DNA of 64,000 nt, taken from Ashinkailepas kermadecensis. Lineage: Eukaryota > Arthropoda > Thecostraca > Neolepadidae. Under the pieces are notes generated by a model, which saw only the letters and a list, made by a program, of their open reading frames with translations, was not told the DNA's origin and ran no database searches. The DNA is taken from contig JAOTOM010004684.1 of NCBI GenBank assembly GCA_034440615.1, forward strand, positions 79,501 through 143,500. The letters are read 5' to 3'. Positions 47,640 through 57,765 of the stretch are shown here, in pieces. The position numbers and the translations under genes are program-made. How positions within the stretch are numbered: position 1 is the stretch's first letter; each line of letters begins with the position of its first letter.

Positions 47640-49365
47640 CTGCTTCGATGTCCGATGGCTACACGACTCAGATGTGGGCGTGTGACACAGCACGCACGTA
47701 TCTAAGCACCTGCGTCTTGAATGCATTCAGCGTGTTCGCGAATATGTCAGCACTTGGTGTCCTCGCTAAAAAAGTGTTCGTTTCTCTTCGTAATCTGCTG
47801 AATAAACCACACCTAATAGTTTCCACACGTGCATACGGTACATGAAATAAAACAGGCTGTCTGTTTCTCCTGACTGGGACACATTATCCGAAGTTCTGCA
47901 ATTCAACCGTTTAGTCCATCCTAATGCATAACACGTTTCGTAAGAATATGATGTCTGACTGTACACGACGAGTGGACACAGACATCATGTAAAAGCGAAG
48001 AAGGTCCTAATATTGCAGAGCTTCCGGCCTAGGTGTGTCGCTAGTGTTCAGCTAGCCACATTAAACATTTATGTTCTACCCTGTCTACCGGGCCGGATGT
48101 GTTGTGGCTGCGCCTGCCCAGATGGCAGAGCCATACTCAAGGTGGGACCTAATGTGCGCGTTATATGCCGTCAACAGAACATGTTTCGAGAGCTTGCTAC
48201 CAGGTACTCCTGCTTGCATTGATCTAATAAACAGCCCGAGAGCTCAGTTCGCAATTGGCACAGTTTTCACCACATGCTGTGCGAATGTCAGTTTCCTGTC
48301 CAGGTACACACCCAGGTCCCGCATCACAGCCTCACGCTGCAGCGTCGTATCGTGTACCTTATACTCGAAACGCACAGGAGTACGACGGAGAGTCATTGTG
48401 AACGACCTGCATTTTGGAGGGTTCAAGGATAGCATCCAGTCTGCGGACCACTTGCAGAGGGAATCAATATCCCTCTGCAGACGGTCGCGTCGTCCATAGA
48501 CGCTACCCTCCTAAAAAAAATTTACGCCATCAGCAAATATTAGACATTCCGAGTTAATTCTGGATGGCAGGTCGTTCACAAACAAGGCAAATAGCAGAGG
48601 GGCCAGCAAGCTACCTTCCGGCACACCGGAAGTGATGTCATCCCCGTCCGAGACCTAGGCACCTGTTGACTAGCACTCGCTGCCGGCGACCAGTCAGGTA
48701 TGAGCGAATCAGAGATATAATTTTGTCTGAAACATGGTATGCATTTTCGAGCTTGTATAGCAACAGTTTATGGTTGACACTTATGAAAGCCGAACAGTTG
48801 TCTGTGTAGATTGCATCTGTCTGGCAACCGGCAGCGATCGAACCCCAGGCGTGCCTCAAGAAAACTGTCAGGATTATAGCACATGACCCTTTTGGAATAA
48901 AACCTTGTGGAGTGTCAGTCACTGGTGAAAATGTGAGCAGTCAAAACATTATAGCAGTCTCACTGGTGACATTATAGCAGTCTGACAACATTATAGCAGT
49001 CTCATTACAGCAGTCTCACTGGTGAAATGTGAGCAGTCAAAACATTATAAGTGTTTTTTCCTAAAACGTTGTCACACAGGCAAAGAAGTGAAACGGCTCG
49101 GTAGTTTGCCGGAATTTTCCGGTTGCCTTTCTTATATATTGGTATTTTGTTTGCTATTTTCCAACCGGTTCGGAAACTTTCCCTGCCTAACAAAAAAGCT
49201 GCACATTTTGTGCAGCGGAACGTATAATTGGTCAGCACACTCCCGGAGGATTCGGGCGCTGATGTTATTTGTTCCACACGCTTTGTGCGGGCCAAGTCCA
49301 ATGAGAATCGTGTCGATTTGTTCTAGTGAGGGCCAAAAGTCTGCAAGGTTGGACAATCCCTAGTT
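47640..49365 (-). pseudogene. Jockey-like non-LTR retrotransposon RT fragment, inactive
   Basis: Read on the minus strand, pieces of one reverse transcriptase follow in order. First is the N-terminal part (GPHKACGTNNISARIL, about 49320-49270), then KKGNRKIPANYRAVSLL (about 49145-49095). Next come NHKLLLYKLENAYHVSDKII with SYLTGRRQRVLVN (about 48770-48665), GVP-GS-PLLF (about 48620-48590) and FADG with LNPPKC (about 48537-48405). Last are a DLGVYLDRKLTF segment, HLEYGSAIW and a C-terminal VPVRRNRQ-type tail near 47870. Several frameshifts and stops separate them. The catalytic F/YADD motif has its second Asp replaced by Gly (codon 48526-48528). The endonuclease domain is absent, so the copy is 5'-truncated. 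Confidence 0.85.
48925..49055. repeat. Local micro-duplications inside the jockey-like LINE
   Basis: ACATTATAGCAGTCT and GTCTCACTGGTGA are repeated several times. GTGAGCAGTCAAAACATTAT appears at about 48931 and 49028, bracketing the cluster. The insert interrupts the RT reading frame. Confidence 0.85.
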
Positions 49366-49514
49366 CTGGCCACCTTAAGTACCGTCAATTTGTAGTACCT
49401 TAAGTGTCTGCAGCCACGCACCTTCAGCCATGTATCCAGAGCTCAAGTGATTTTGGCTTCGCAACCGCTCCAAATTATGTGCCGATAACTTGCAATTTCG
49501 GCGAAGGCCTGTGG

Positions 49515-49656
49515 TGTGGTGTACTCAGGCACCTAATGAGGAGGTCCTTTCTTCGGCGTGTATTGTTCCAGACTGCCCGGACACAGGCAGGCACCAACGA
49601 CATTGGTGCGTATTCGATACTTGCGCCACATATGCTTTGGTCCTTACGTTACTGCA
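49515..49656 (-). repeat. 3' LTR of the gypsy element (142 bp)
   Basis: This direct repeat of 56716-56857 begins TG and ends CA on either strand and is exactly as long as its partner (142 bp). I count 10 substitutions between the two and no indels, about 93 per cent identity. It is short for a gypsy LTR. Short frames read in the LTR on the plus strand are incidental. Confidence 0.9.
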
Positions 49657-49669
49657 CCACCCGCCACCT
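49657..49669 (-). promoter_or_regulatory. Candidate polypurine tract
   Basis: On the minus strand AGGTGGCGGGTGG (10 of 13 purines) lies immediately upstream of the 3' LTR. This is the expected place for the plus-strand primer of an LTR element. It is not a pure purine run, so it may be mutated. Confidence 0.5.
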
Positions 49670-49879
49670 AAACAACACTTATGACGAGTTTGCCTCAACA
49701 GCTAACGAGTGCACCCAAACCAGCGCCAAACGTTGTAAATAAACTTAGGCAAAACAATAAACACCGACAAGGCAATGACTTTTGAAGTAGACGTGCCGTC
49801 ACAACACCAGGATCTGTCCCTAGCAATCGAGACACTTGGTTATAGGTAGAGAGGTGCGCTATTTACAACTGCAGTCTGT

Positions 49880-50452
49880 CGGGAGGTCGCCGCGGTCAAT
49901 CGGGAGGTCGCCGCGGTCTGTCGGGAGGTCGCCGCGGTCTGTCGGGAGGTCGCCGCAGTCTGTCGGGAGGTCGCCGCAGTCTGTCGGGAGGTCGCCGCGG
50001 TCTGTCGGGAGGTCGCCGCGGTCTGTCGGGAGGTCGCCGCGGTCTGTCGGGAGGTCGCCGCGGTCTGTCGGGAGGTCGCCGCGGTCTGTCGGGAGGTCGC
50101 CGCAGTCTGTCGGGAGGTCGCCGCGGTCTGTCGGGAGGTCGCCGCGGTCTGTCGGGAGGTCGCCGCGGTCTGTCGGGAGGTGGCCGCGGTCTGTCGGGAG
50201 GTGGCCGCGGTCTGTCGGGAGGTCGCCGCGGTCTGTCGGGAGGTGGCCGCGGTCTGTCGGGAGGTGGCCGCGGTCTGTCGGGAGGTCGCCGCAGTCTGTC
50301 GGGAGGTCGCCGCGGTCTGTCGGGAGGTCGCCGCGGTCTGTCGGGAGGTCGCCGCGGTCTGTCGGGAGGTCGCCGCGGTCTGTCGGGAGGTGGCCGCGGT
50401 CTGTCGGGAGGTCGCCGCGGTCTGTCGGGAGGTCGCCGCGGTCTGGGAGAGC
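49880..50452. repeat. 21-bp minisatellite inside the gypsy element, about 27 copies
   Basis: The unit is GTCTGTCGGGAGGTCGCCGC plus G (21 bp) with variants CAGTCTG, CAATCGG and GTGGCCGC. CCGCGG occurs in most units. The array lies between the integrase C-terminal coding and the 3' LTR. All frames across it that show 7-residue repeats (for example SVGRSPR) are products of the repeat. Confidence 0.96.
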
Positions 50453-50479
50453 GACGCGGCAGCGCATGATCCGCAATAA

Positions 50480-51100
50480 CACGTTCAGCAGCGGGATTGG
50501 CCGCGGGAGAACGATCCGGAACACCATACTCGCCTCTGTTCCGGCCGCGGACATCGCACGTGTTCTGTCGGTCCCGGAGAAACCTCTGGCGGAGAGCTCA
50601 CATGCGGAGATGAGCTGCGTCGCTTCGCTGATGACCCGCGCCGCCGGTCTGCGGATGCCGGTGACGGTGGCGGTAGCGGCACCCGCTGTGGCTGCTCCGG
50701 CGGAGGCACCGGCGGAGGCACCGGCGGTGGTGACTCCGTTGCACCTGCCTCACCGCAGGTGGTGACGGCGGCCGCGGCGGCACAGACAGTTATCCCTGTC
50801 CCTCCTGCCTGCCACAATCATCTGGGCGAGCGGTGTTCCTGGCGCCAGCTCGCAGGAACTGGTCACCATGGCGGCTCCATATAGCCGCCCCGATGTCCAC
50901 CTCGAACGAACTCGGCCCCGTCTGCGCCACGATCCGACCACGCCGCCACTTGGGACCCGAATAACTCCGGGCCCAGACGGCATCGCCCAAACCCAGCTGG
51001 CGTAGCCGTCCTCCGGCATCCAACACCTGCTGCTCCTGACGCAGCAGCGTCTCCTGATGTGGTGACGGCCGGATCAGGTCTTACCTGCTGCGCAGGCTTC
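50480..51100 (-). pseudogene. Gypsy integrase C-terminal region, broken
   Basis: This minus-strand coding follows the integrase core. It reads DLIRPSPHQETLL, then LGDAVWARSYSGPKWRRG and IVAQTGPSSFEV, the usual C-terminal region (GD-V-VR...KW-G-I....GP-SY-V) of gypsy integrases. It is followed by a Pro-rich tail (about 50760-50600). A frameshift separates it from the core near 51085, and there is at least one more before the Pro-rich part. It would normally help integrase bind DNA. Confidence 0.85.
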
Positions 51101-51874
51101 TTCCGTGCAACCGTTCAGCAGGGGTCTTACTACCTGTGGACAGAGGTGGTGACCGATAGGCCATTAGGAACCTGGCTAATCGCTGCTCGAATGTGCCTCC
51201 TCCCTGCAGATTCGCCTTCAAGCCGTTCTTGACTACTTGGACAGCTTTCTCTGCCGCGCCGTTGCTAGCGGGGTGGAACGGTGCCATCCGGCTGTGGTGG
51301 ACTTCATTCCGCCTCAGGAACGTGGTGAACTCCTCTGCAACGAATTGAGGGCCATTATCAGTCACAAACTGGTGAGGTAGCCCATATCTGGCGAACAGTT
51401 TCCGAAGTTCTTCTACTGTCGCTCAGCTGTCGTAGGCTTCATGGGTACTGCCTCAATCCATTTCGAGAACAAATCAGTCATAATGAGAAGCATTCTGTTC
51501 TGAAAAGGTTCAGCGAAATCAGCATGCAGCCTCATCCACGGTCGCGAAGCTGGTTCCCATGGGTGGAGTGCTGACTTCCGCGGTGCTGTTCCCTTCTCGA
51601 AGCAAGCCGAGCAGTCCCGGGTTAACGATTCTAGCTCGCCGTCAAATCCTGGCCACCACACGAATCTCCTGGCCAGTTGCTTCATCTTGCTACCGCCTAG
51701 GTGGCCAGAGTGGAGTTCCAACAGGATCTGTGTACGGAGTCTGGCGGGCACCACCACTCGACCTCCCCATAGGATGCAGTCGCCCTCTGTGGACAGTTCT
51801 GCAGCCCTGTGTCGGTAAGCTGTGAAGTCCTCCCCTGTGTTGTCCGTCCAACCGGACCGGACGTATGTCAGCAC
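51081..51874 (-). pseudogene. Gypsy integrase zinc-finger and catalytic core, frameshifted
   Basis: The frame from 51874 contains an HHCC-type zinc-binding region (LHSGHLGGSKM, then CSACFEKG) and the first catalytic Asp in LHADFAEP. The core continues in a second frame from about 51410 with the second Asp in TDNGPQF and the Glu in NGAAEKAVQ, followed by FLMAYRSPPLSTG. The D, D and E residues are all present. A single-base frameshift near 51410 splits the domain. In an intact element this enzyme would join the cDNA to host DNA. Confidence 0.9.
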
Positions 51875-52000
51875 ACGTCCGAGGATGGGGTCGTGCCGCG
51901 TCGCTGTTGCCAGCTCCTTTGCGTCAGGGACGGTCCCCCGTCTTCCAGGAAAAGAACGTCAGTCGCATCTGGTCTCAGATCCTCGCAATCCGATCCAGGA

Positions 52001-53152
52001 TCAGGGATCCAGGATCCCTGCACCGGGCAGCGGCAGTCTGGATAACGTGTCGGCGATCCGCATGTTTTCCGACTTGCGTAGCTCGATCTCGTAACTGTAG
52101 GCTTCCAGCTGCAGGACGTACCTTTGCATTCTCGCTGCGGCCAAACTGGGTAACTCTCTCTGTGGGTTAAGGATCAGTGACAGAGCTCTCTTATCAGTCA
52201 TCAGACAGAACCACCGTCCGTAGATATACTGGTGAAACTTCCGGATTCCAAAAGACACAGCTGCTGCTTCCCGTTTTACCACAGAGTACGTACGCTCCGT
52301 GACAGAGAGTGTCCTGGATGCGCAGCTCACGACCTTCTCAACCCCGCCCGGCATCACGTGGACTAGAACCGCCCCTACACCTACTGCACTTGCGTCAGTG
52401 ATGAGCTTCAGTGAGAGGTCCATATCGTACTTCATGAGGATCCTGTCACTAGCCAACAGCTTCTTCGTTTGTGCCACAGCCCGCTTGCATTCTGCCGTCC
52501 ATTTACACTTTGTTCCCTTCTTGAGGAGGGTGTACAGCGGAGCGAGCTCAGAGGCTAGATTGGGAGCCAACTTTTGACAAAAGTTGATTGATCCCAGGAG
52601 AGAGCGAAGCTCACCGACGTCCCAAGAATCCGGCATCTGCAGAACTGCCTTCAGCTTGTCTGGAACCGGGCGCAGTCCACTTGCCGAGTTTTTCCAGCTC
52701 AGGTACGTCACCTCATCCAGGTTGAACTGACATTTACTGTCCTTCAATTTCACCCCGTGCTGCTTCAAGCGGCACAAGACCTCATCCAGCTTCTTCAGAA
52801 GATCAGTCTCGTCGTATCCGACGATCAGCAAGTCGTCCAGGTGGCCGATACACCCTGGCAGACCTTTAAGCATTCTGCCCATCGCTGCCTGGAACAGATC
52901 GCCACAACAACTAATTACGGCCACCGAACGGTAGCAGAATTACGGTCCACCGAACGGTAGACGATTCATCCTTAGAAGTCCTTTGTGGGTCGTGACTGTG
53001 GTCAAGTCCTTCGATGCTTCGTCAAGCGGTATTTGCAAGTAAGCATCCTTAACATCAAGTTTCGCATACACTTTACCATTTATTCTGGCGAAAAGCTCGT
53101 CCGGTGGAGGCAAAGGATGGCGCTGCACCGCCAGTTGCGGGTTGATGTAAAT
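52001..53152 (-). pseudogene. Gypsy RT (middle and C-terminal) and RNase H, broken
   Basis: From 53152 downwards the coding gives YAKLDVKDAYLQIPLDE (RT motif with the first Asp) and NRLPFG, then a frame break caused by a 25-bp tandem duplication at 52914-52960. It resumes with GHLDDLLIVGYDE (catalytic HLDD at 52832-52843, where most relatives have YLDD or YIDD), then a connection domain. RNase H follows (DASAVGVGAVL, SRTLSVTER, TDKRAL) and ends near ADTLSRLPL. Coding then becomes frameshifted toward integrase, with a GGATCC-containing duplication at about 52003-52020. In an intact element this protein copies the RNA genome into DNA. Confidence 0.92.
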
Positions 53153-54922
53153 GGGACTATATTGAGTGAGGATGGTGAGATGGCTGAGCAAGCAGTTTAA
53201 ATCAGTGTTTACATTGGAAGATGTGACTAATCTGCCAGCCGTACACCACAGTTCAGTGAGAGGTGATCAGATAAACGATGTTGATTTCATTGATAGTGAT
53301 GTTGTTTTCAATTTTATATGGAAAATAAAGCCAAACAAGGCAGCAGGACCTGATGGAATTTATGCTACGATATTGCGGGAAGCTGAAAAGGAACTGGCAA
53401 TTACACTTAGTATAATATTTTGTAGATCAGTTTCACAAAATGAAATTCCAACAGATTGGAAAAGGGCAAATGTAGTTCTTATTTTCAAGACAGGAGAAAG
53501 AGGGAAAGTTGAAAACTATAGGTCAGTAAGCCTCACATCCCTTGTCTGCATGATACTCGAATCAATTATCAAGGATAGAATAGTTAGTTTTCTGGAAGGA
53601 AACAGATTGATTCAAGATACTCAACATGGATTTAGAAAAGGGCGATCGTGTCTCACAAATCTCTTGGACTTTTTTAATTTTGCCACAGAACAATTTGATC
53701 AGGGAAATCAGGTTGATGTAGCATATCTTGACTTTAGTAAGGCCTTTGACAAGGTACCCCATAAACGGTTAATGATGCAGCTTCAGGTCCATGGTATTGC
53801 AGGTAGAATCCTAAAATCGATAGAGTTGTGGATTTCAGATAGACAGCAGAGAGTGATGCTAAATGGTACAAAGTCATCATGGTAAAATGTTCTTAATGGA
53901 GTCCCCAGGGGTCAGTACTGGGGCCACTATTGTTCATTATATTTGTAAATAACATTGAAAGTGGCCTAAGCAGTAAGGTTTTGAAATTTGCAGATGATTT
54001 GAAGGTCTGTAATGCAATAACAGGACACAATGCGCAGGTCTTGCTGCAGAAAGACTTAGACGAGCTTGTGAAGTGGTCCGAAAAATGGCAAATGAAATTT
54101 AATTTTGTTAAGTGCAAAATCATGCATGTAGGTAGGCAGCATATGAAGGCTCCATACTTGATGGGTGGCCAAGTACTATCTGTGACTCAGCAGGAGAAGG
54201 ACTTAGGTGTTATTTTGAACACAAAATTTGGGGTATAAGAACAGACCAAAGAAGCCAGGAAGAAGGCACTAAGAATGCTTGGGGCAATAAATAGGAATGC
54301 ATTATACAAAAGTGAGGAAGTCATCAGGAAGCTTTACTGTGCATATGTCAGGCCACATTTGGAATACTGTGTCCAAGCTTGGTTCCCTAGTTATGAAAAA
54401 GATTGTTGGCTTTTATAGAGAGTACAAAAGAAGGCAAAAAAATGGTTAATGGTATAAACAACCTGGCATATGAGGAAAGATTGAAGAAATTGATTATGTT
54501 TTCACTTAGATATAGAAGGCTGAGAGGAGATCTCATCGAGGTCTTTAAATTTGTTCATGGTCAGGAACAGGGATATCTCAGGGAAATGTTTGATTTTAAC
54601 AGAAATGATGCAATAAGAGATCATCAATTCAAAATTAAAGTTAATCACCGCAGGACAACGTTAGGACAGTCTTTCTTCACCAACAGGGTAGTAGAACATT
54701 GGAACCAGCTGCCAGAAACCATCGTCAGTAGCAGCACACTGAACATCTTTAAAAACAGCATAGACACACATTATAAGAAAAGAGGGCTTGCTTTTCGGTA
54801 TTCCAGGGAGGGCTGATCGACGGATTTGGTGAGCAACTGGTTCAGTGTCCAGAGTGCAACCAAGAAGGGCCCCTGTGGCTCATAGTTGCACTGATCTTGT
54901 GTGTCTTTATGTCTTTATGACT
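53152..54922 (+). mobile_element. CR1-like LINE inserted in the gypsy RT domain
   Basis: A 5'-truncated non-LTR element in the opposite orientation to its host. Gypsy RT coding stops at about 53152 and resumes on the other side at about 54923, so the insertion is about 1.77 kb. The 3' end is a short 8-bp-type repeat (TCTTTATG twice, about 54905-54920) instead of poly(A), as in CR1-group elements. Possible short flanking duplications (TAAAT on the left, TAATT on the right) differ by one base, so a target-site duplication is uncertain. Confidence 0.88.
53155..54819 (+). pseudogene. CR1-like reverse transcriptase, decayed
   Basis: RT motifs occur in order: NKAAGPDGI, PTDWKRANVV, NYRSVSLTS, DTQHGFRKGRSCLTNLLDF, AYLDFSKAFDKVPH (first catalytic Asp), the GVP/QGSVLGPLLF block, FADDLK (53987-53998, catalytic DD intact), EKDLGVIL, RPHLEYCVQAW, LRGDLIEVFK and a C-terminal FFTNRVVEHWNQLPE tail ending in TGA. 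Lesions include a frameshift near 53200, TAA at 53883, a frameshift near 53903, TAA at 54236, TAG near 54417 and a frameshift near 54440. The endonuclease is missing because of 5' truncation. Confidence 0.9.
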
Positions 54923-56395
54923 AATTATGTAATCTGCAGTTACTCGAACGCACCCATCACTCTTCTGGATGGGCACAAGTGGAGTACCTCATCCAGAGTT
55001 GATCTGTGGGTCAACTCTCTCAGCAATTCCCTCTTGCAACCACCTGTTCAACTCGGCGTCCACTTTTGAAAAGAGAGCATACGGTACCGGACGTGATTTA
55101 CGGAACACAGGTTTTGCACTCGGCTTCAGCTCCAAGTGAGCCTTAATGGACATCTGTCCCAGGCCTGGTTCGAACATTGCCTTGTGTTGCAACAGCACAG
55201 CCTCCAGGTTGGGAGCACGAACAGAATTCACCTGTTCGGGAGACATGTACAGCCGCAGGGCCTCGATCCAGCTGCGTCCCAGGAGAGTCCGCTGGCCGTT
55301 CAGACGAGACACGAACAGAGGAAGCTGCTGCCGAACACCGTTGAACTCTACAGTGACGGTCGTCTCACCTGCTAGAGGGATGAGATGTCCTATGAATGAT
55401 GACAACTTCACTTTCGTCGGTTTCAGCTTGATGCCAGGCACCAATATATCAGCGATGAATATAGATACAGGTGATCCAGTATCCACCAACATCTTGACCT
55501 TTGCACCGTTGAGCATTGGCTCTATCACAGGAGGCCGACATTTGTCATTCGCAGAACAGTGGACCTCCCACAGAGTCACGTTCAGGTTATCAGCCATGTT
55601 ATTATTCTCAATAGCTTCCACTTGAGCAGTTGACGTTGACGTTTGTTTTCGGAACGAGGTTCTACAACATCGAGCGAAATGGTTCATCTTTCTACACTTG
55701 AGGCGCTTCTTACCCTTGGTGGGACATACCTGATGAGCCTTCAGACCACAGGCAGAGCATCTCGTCGATGACTGGAGCTCACTTGCAGGGACAGCAGACT
55801 TCCTCGCCTGGACAGCACCAACCTCACCCACCTCCTGTTCCTGCAGGCTCGACGCAGCAACTGATGTATACTTCACAGTTCGTTCAAACACCCTAACTGT
55901 CGATAGCAATTTCTGCGGCGTCAAATCATTCCCTTTATCCAATGCCTGATGCATCAGCTTCTCCCGCAGCTTTGCAGGCGCCCCAGCTGCTGCCTGACCA
56001 CGTATCTGTACCTCACCTTCTGTGGCAGTAAATCCACATCGTCTGGCCTGATTCCGGAGTCTCGACACATAATGATCAAATGTCTCCGAAGCTATCATTG
56101 GCGACTTATGAAATGCCATTCGTTCCGCAATCACATTTTTCTCCAGACAGAAATGCCCTAGCAATCTCTGTTTCTCTTCCTCAAATGGGTCATCAACTCC
56201 TGGTATATTGTGCAATGTTTGGAAAATCTCCTCATTATCCGGTCCAATCATATGCAACAAAACGGCCCGTTTCCTCACCGGTTAGTTGATATCTGCAGCT
56301 GTGAGGTAGATCTCCAAACTCTCCACCCACTTCTTAAAATCATCGCCGGCCATTAGCTCCCTAAGGCCGGGAAGTCCAATGCCTCCGGTCGTCAT
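54923..56395 (-). pseudogene. Gypsy gag-protease-RT N-terminus, broken
   Basis: The ATG at 56395 opens a frame starting MTTGGIGLPGLREL that meets a TAA at 56282-56284. The same frame then stays open from 56278 to a TGA at about 54989, where relatives have Trp (NSG-stop-GTPLVP). It covers a gag capsid-like region, two zinc-knuckle-like segments (CSACGLKAHQVC and LKCRKMNHFARCC, the latter lacking its first Cys), the protease active site LVDTGSPVSIF, and the RT N-terminus ending WLQEGIAERVDPQI. Coding continues to the LINE junction at about 54923. Confidence 0.9.
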
Positions 56396-56695
56396 CCTGG
56401 CCGACCGCTGTCACGAAGTCCCGTTCGCGCCGCTCAGTCTCGCCTGCTCACTCCGCGCCCCTGACCTCTGGCCGGATCTTGCTGGCGGCTACAGGTGATC
56501 CGCTGTCCGCCAGGTCACTTTCCCTCGGTCCACTCCAAGTGCACTCGCCCAGGCCGGTATGACTGGTCAAACGCCAGAAATGCGGGATCGAGTGATACAC
56601 AAAAGCATTCACTTACTTCATAGACTGTCGACTGAAGCGGTGAAAAACTGTCGTAGGGAACCGAAGATGGTGGCAGTAGGCCACATCGCGGAGCT

Positions 56696-56713
56696 CTGCC
56701 GATCTGGTCGCCA
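56696..56713 (-). promoter_or_regulatory. Candidate tRNA primer-binding site
   Basis: On the minus strand, TGGCGACCAGATCGGCAG begins two bases after the 5' LTR. LTR elements usually place a TGG-starting tRNA-complementary site there. Which tRNA it pairs with cannot be decided from this window. Confidence 0.55.
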
Positions 56714-56715
56714 CG

Positions 56716-56857
56716 TGTGGTGCACTCAGGCACCTAACGAGGAGGTCCTTGCTTGGGCGTGTGTTGTTCCAGACTGCCCGGACACAGGCAGGCGCCAACG
56801 ACATTGGTGCGCATTCGATACTTGCGCCACCTATGCTTTGGTCTTTACGTTACTACA
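56716..56857 (-). repeat. 5' LTR of the gypsy element (142 bp)
   Basis: This is the partner of 49515-49656, identical in length and about 93 per cent identical. Upstream promoter elements within so short an LTR are not obvious. The flank beyond 56857 (ACCTGC) does not match the flank below 49515, so the target-site duplication is lost or mutated. Confidence 0.9.
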
Positions 56858-57184
56858 ACCTGCATGGCATGTTCCCTTTTCAGTCGTCACAACTCAGTGG
56901 CCTGACATTGCAACTTCAATTATGTGTATATCCTACGTCATAGCAGGATGCCCCACCAGCTACGCCAGGTGGCGGCGCGCTAATGCGCGCCATCTCTTCA
57001 GTAGTTGCGAACAAATCTTAGGAGATGGGTGCATAACACCCCCCACCCCCCACCCCCCCCCCCACCCCCCCCACCCCTACCCCCTACTGCACGGGCGAGG
57101 GCTTACGCGAAATTGCTGAAATGATGTCCCAACTGAGCGACAGTCGGCATTTGGAACGGTTTGGCTGACGGGCTCGGAAAGCCC
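56858..57184. other. Unique sequence with a C-rich run
   Basis: A run of CCCCCCACCCCC type lies at 57039-57082. No gene is recognised. Confidence 0.4.
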
Positions 57185-57765
57185 TCGGTGGCAGAGGAGG
57201 CATGCCTGATGGTGGCAGAGGAGGCATGCCTGATGGTGGCAGAGAGGGCATGCCTGATGGTGGCAGAGAAGGCATGCCTGATGGTGGCAGAGAGGGCATG
57301 CCTGATGGTGGCAGAGAAGGCATGCCTGATGGTGGCAGAGGAGGCATGCCTGATGGTGGCAGAGAGGGCATGCCTGATGGTGGCAGAGAGAACATGCCTG
57401 ATGGTGGCAGAGAAGGCATGCCTGATGGTGGCAGAGAAGGCATGCCTGATGGTGGCAGAGAAGGCATGCCTGATGGTGGCAGAGAGAGCATGCCTGATGG
57501 TGGCAGAGAGGGCATGCCTGATGGTGGCAGAGAGGGCATGCCTGATGGTGGCAGAAAAGGCATGCCTGATGGTGGCAGAGAAGGCATGCCTGATGGTGAC
57601 AGAGAAGGCATGCCTGATGGTGGCAGAGAGGCATGCCTGATGGTCGCAGAGAGGGCATGCCTGATGGTGGCAGAGAAGGCATGCCTGATGGTGGCAAAGA
57701 AGGCATGCCTGATGGTGACAGAGAAGGCATGCCTGATGGTGGTAGAGAGGGCATGCCTGATGTTA
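57185..57765. repeat. 24-bp minisatellite, about 24 copies
   Basis: The unit is GGCATGCCTGATGGTGGCAG followed by AGA(A/G), 24 bp, with a few substitutions (GTGACAG, GTCGCAG) and one 1-bp slip near 57629. Most units carry the palindrome GGCATGCC. Frames with 8-residue periods on both strands (for example GMPDGGRE) are repeat-derived. Confidence 0.97.

Larger units (their letters stand above)
49515..56857 (-). mobile_element. Ty3/gypsy LTR retrotransposon, degenerate, with nested insertions
   Basis: The element is 7.34 kb on the minus strand: 5' LTR 56716-56857, primer-binding-site candidate, gag start at 56395, protease, RT, RNase H, integrase with a C-terminal DNA-binding-type region, minisatellite, polypurine tract and 3' LTR 49515-49656. 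Domain order (RT-RNase H before integrase) is that of Ty3/gypsy. No envelope frame is seen. Multiple stops and frameshifts, plus a CR1-like LINE inserted in the RT domain, make it inactive. No target-site duplication is obvious outside the LTRs. Confidence 0.93.

Noticed and set aside
49836..50765. 309-codon plus-strand Arg/Ser/Gly-rich frame
   Set aside because: It is the 21-bp array plus the antisense of the gypsy integrase tail.
54989..56278. Intact 429-codon gag-pol host gene
   Set aside because: DTG protease motif, zinc knuckles, the RT N-terminus, flanking LTRs and in-frame stops at both ends show it is part of a dead gypsy element.
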